A program made the translations under genes and the position numbers. The notes under the pieces are model-generated. The model made no database searches and was not told where the DNA came from. It saw only the letters and a list, made by a program, of their open reading frames with translations. 5,821 nt of DNA from Sphingomonadaceae bacterium (GTDB lineage Bacteria > Pseudomonadota > Alphaproteobacteria > Sphingomonadales > Sphingomonadaceae): assembly GCA_019239785.1 (NCBI GenBank), contig JAFAZM010000389.1, positions 1 to 5,821 of the forward strand, read 5' to 3'. The stretch's first letter is position 1; every line of letters starts with the position of its first letter. This document shows, piece after piece, positions 4,003 through 5,821 of this stretch.

Positions 4003-5821
4003 ATGAGGGGATCTCGCCGCGCGGCTTTGGCCTGCTCGATCGCCCTGCTCGCGGCGGCCGCGGCCGCTGCGCCGCATCTCGCCGTGAACGACAAAGGCTA
4101 TCTTTCCGAGCCGGGCCTCGACGTCATCGTCTTCTCCGACATCTATCCCGAGGGCCACCAGACCGGAGTCACCATCGTCCTACATGGCAGCCGCGTCGCC
4201 GCCAATGGCGATCTCCGCCTCGAAGCCTCGCCGGGCCAATGGTCGCCGGTGCCGCGGGCCGGGGCGCGCCAGGTCGATGCCGCCGGCCGCCGGATCAGCC
4301 AGGCGATGGCCTATCCCGATCCCGCGCGGAACGGGCACGGCTTCAACCCGACCTTCTATCCGGACCTCGACCTGTCCTACCGCGTCAACGTCACCGCGCT
4401 CGACGGCGACAGCTTCCGGATCAGCGTCGATCTCGACCGGCCACTGCCACGCGAATGGGTCGGCCGGGTCGGCTTCAACCTCGAACTCTTTCCCGGCCAA
4501 TTGTTCGGCAGGGCTTGGCTGCTCGACGAGGCGGGCGGCATCTTCCCGCACCAGCCCGACGGGCCGATGGTCCGCGCGGAGGCAACACCCGGTCCGCCGC
4601 CGCGCAACATGCAGCCGAACGGCCCGATCCCGCTCCCCGACGAGCCGCTGACCGCGCCGCTCGGCCATGGCCGGGTGCTGACCGTCGCGCCCGAGGACCC
4701 GCTGATGCGGATGCGGATCGAGAGCCGCGGCGGCGAGCTGTCGCTCCTCGATGGCCGCGCCAACCACAATAACGGCTGGTTCATCGTCCGCGGCCTCGTC
4801 CCCGCCGGCGCCACGACCAATGCGATCGAATGGATCGTCACGCCGAACGTGGTCGACAATTGGCGTTCCGCGCCGGTGATCCAGCTCAGCCAGATCGGCT
4901 ATGCCACCCATCAGCCCAAGCGCGCGGTGATCGAGCTCGATCCGCGCGAGCGGGAGCTGCAGCCGGTCACCCTCTATCGGCTCACGCCGGCGGGCCGCGA
5001 GGAGGTGCTCCACGCCGCGCCGGCGCTCTGGGGCGACTTCCTGCGCTATCGCTACGCCGCGTTCGATTTCTCGCAGATCACTCAGCCCGGCATGTACGAG
5101 CTGGCTTATGGGAGCCAGAGCTCGCAGCCCTTCCGGATCGGCGACGACGTCTATTCGCGCCATGTCTGGCAGCCGACCCTGGAATATTTCCTGCCCGCCC
5201 AGATGTGTCACATGCGGGTCGCCGACAAATATCGCATCTGGCACGGGCTCGACCATCTCGACGACGCACTGATGGCGCCCACCAATCTCAACCATTTCGA
5301 CGGCTATGCGCAGGGCCCCTCGACCCTCACCCGCTACCGCCCCGGCCAGCCGGTGCCGGGGCTGAACAGCGGCGGCTGGCACGATGCGGGCGACGACGAC
5401 CTCCGCGTCGAATCGCAGATCGGCACGGTCTGGCTGCTCGCGAAGATGGTCGAGGATCTCGGCCTCGATTACGATGCGACCCGGATCGACCAGGCCCGGC
5501 GCCGGGTCGAGATCCACGATCCCGACGGGCGCAACGACGCGCTCCAGCAGGTCGAGCACGGCTTGCTCAGCGTGGTCGGCGGCTATCGCTCCCTGGGCCG
5601 GCTCTATCGCGGCATCATTTCGCCGACGCTGCGCCAGTACAGCGCGATGGGCGATCCTTCGACCCAGACCGACAATATCCCCGGCCGGCCGGTCGAAGGG
5701 CAGGGCGTCGACAACAACGGCCGCCCCGTGCGCGCCGACGACCGCTGGGTGTTCACCGAGGACAATCCCGACCGAGAGCTCTACACCGCCGCCGGCCTCG
5801 CCGCGGGATCGCGGGCAATGC
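4003..5821 (+). CDS. GH9 family glycoside hydrolase with long N-terminal region (3' end outside window)
   Basis: The frame stays open from 4003 to the window end, giving 606 residues and no stop. Residues 1 to about 22 form a signal peptide (RGSRR, then an Ala/Leu-rich core ending in an Ala run), so the product is exported. Residues of about 25-290 are a region I recognise only as the N-terminal part of some GH9-annotated proteins, with motifs NDKGYL, YPEGHQTG, ANGDLRLE and GFNLELFPGQLFG. Next comes an Ig-like CelD_N-type domain from about 290, marked by QIGYATHQPKRAV (297 onward). The GH9 (alpha/alpha)6 catalytic domain follows, with GGWHDAGDDD; Asp461 and Asp464 fit the conserved DAGD catalytic-base site. 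The catalytic Glu near the C-terminus is not in view. GH9 enzymes are inverting and usually cut beta-1,4-glucans. The substrate here is unproven, and the xylan context allows xyloglucan or other hemicellulose. The gene is probably controlled by the palindrome upstream. Confidence 0.87.
   Translation, partial: MRGSRRAALACSIALLAAAAAAAPHLAVNDKGYLSEPGLDVIVFSDIYPEGHQTGVTIVLHGSRVAANGDLRLEASPGQWSPVPRAGARQVDAAGRRISQAMAYPDPARNGHGFNPTFYPDLDLSYRVNVTALDGDSFRISVDLDRPLPREWVGRVGFNLELFPGQLFGRAWLLDEAGGIFPHQPDGPMVRAEATPGPPPRNMQPNGPIPLPDEPLTAPLGHGRVLTVAPEDPLMRMRIESRGGELSLLDGRANHNNGWFIVRGLVPAGATTNAIEWIVTPNVVDNWRSAPVIQLSQIGYATHQPKRAVIELDPRERELQPVTLYRLTPAGREEVLHAAPALWGDFLRYRYAAFDFSQITQPGMYELAYGSQSSQPFRIGDDVYSRHVWQPTLEYFLPAQMCHMRVADKYRIWHGLDHLDDALMAPTNLNHFDGYAQGPSTLTRYRPGQPVPGLNSGGWHDAGDDDLRVESQIGTVWLLAKMVEDLGLDYDATRIDQARRRVEIHDPDGRNDALQQVEHGLLSVVGGYRSLGRLYRGIISPTLRQYSAMGDPSTQTDNIPGRPVEGQGVDNNGRPVRADDRWVFTEDNPDRELYTAAGLAAGSRAM

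Noticed and set aside
3702..4158. Small minus-strand frames across the intergenic region
   Set aside because: Their peptides (HSRESGN, LDSRFRGND, LPSGERAGERG types) are translations of dispersed palindromic repeats, a known source of false gene calls.
4180..5559. A 459-codon open frame on the minus strand opposite GH9
   Set aside because: It is a complement shadow of the GH9 frame, which carries the QIGYA and DAGD motifs. The antisense peptide has shadow-like composition and no family motif.

Overview
The window is GC-rich DNA with strong G/C third-position bias, short intergenic spacing, a Tat-type lipoprotein signal and abundant intergenic palindromes. This suggests an alphaproteobacterium, most plausibly a sphingomonad or relative. 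That placement is inferred from composition and gene style and was not tested by any search. Everything supported is on the + strand, and the content is a fragment of a plant cell-wall (xylan/hemicellulose) utilisation locus.

Layout. Positions 2-52 hold a possible C-terminal tail of an upstream gene. Positions 55-1269 hold a GH10 endo-xylanase-like gene with a Tat/lipoprotein signal and a Pro-Thr linker. It carries an in-frame amber codon (373-375) and is therefore called a pseudogene as read. Positions 1266-3614 hold an intact GH115 xylan alpha-1,2-glucuronidase that overlaps the GH10 stop by four bases (ATGA). Positions 3615-4002 are non-coding and packed with inverted repeats. They include a 170-bp MITE-like element flanked by a 9-bp direct repeat inside an older GC-rich hairpin, a second REP-like cluster, and a perfect 16-bp palindrome just upstream of the next gene. 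From 4003 to the window end runs a GH9 family glycoside hydrolase (N-terminal 606 residues visible), with a long N-terminal region before its Ig-like domain; its C-terminus is outside the window.

How the genes fit together. GH10 would cut the xylan backbone, and GH115 would remove (4-O-methyl)glucuronic acid side chains from internal xylose residues. GH9 would attack a beta-1,4-glucan or related backbone. All three carry export signals, so they act in the periplasm or at the cell surface. GH10 and GH115 look translationally coupled. GH9 is probably a separate transcription unit, with the palindrome at 3962-3977 as its likely repressor site (LacI-type symmetry). If the amber codon is real, the locus has lost its own xylanase but kept the debranching enzyme.

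I see no RNA gene, CRISPR array, phage or defence system. The most unusual parts are the amber codon and the composite repeat element.
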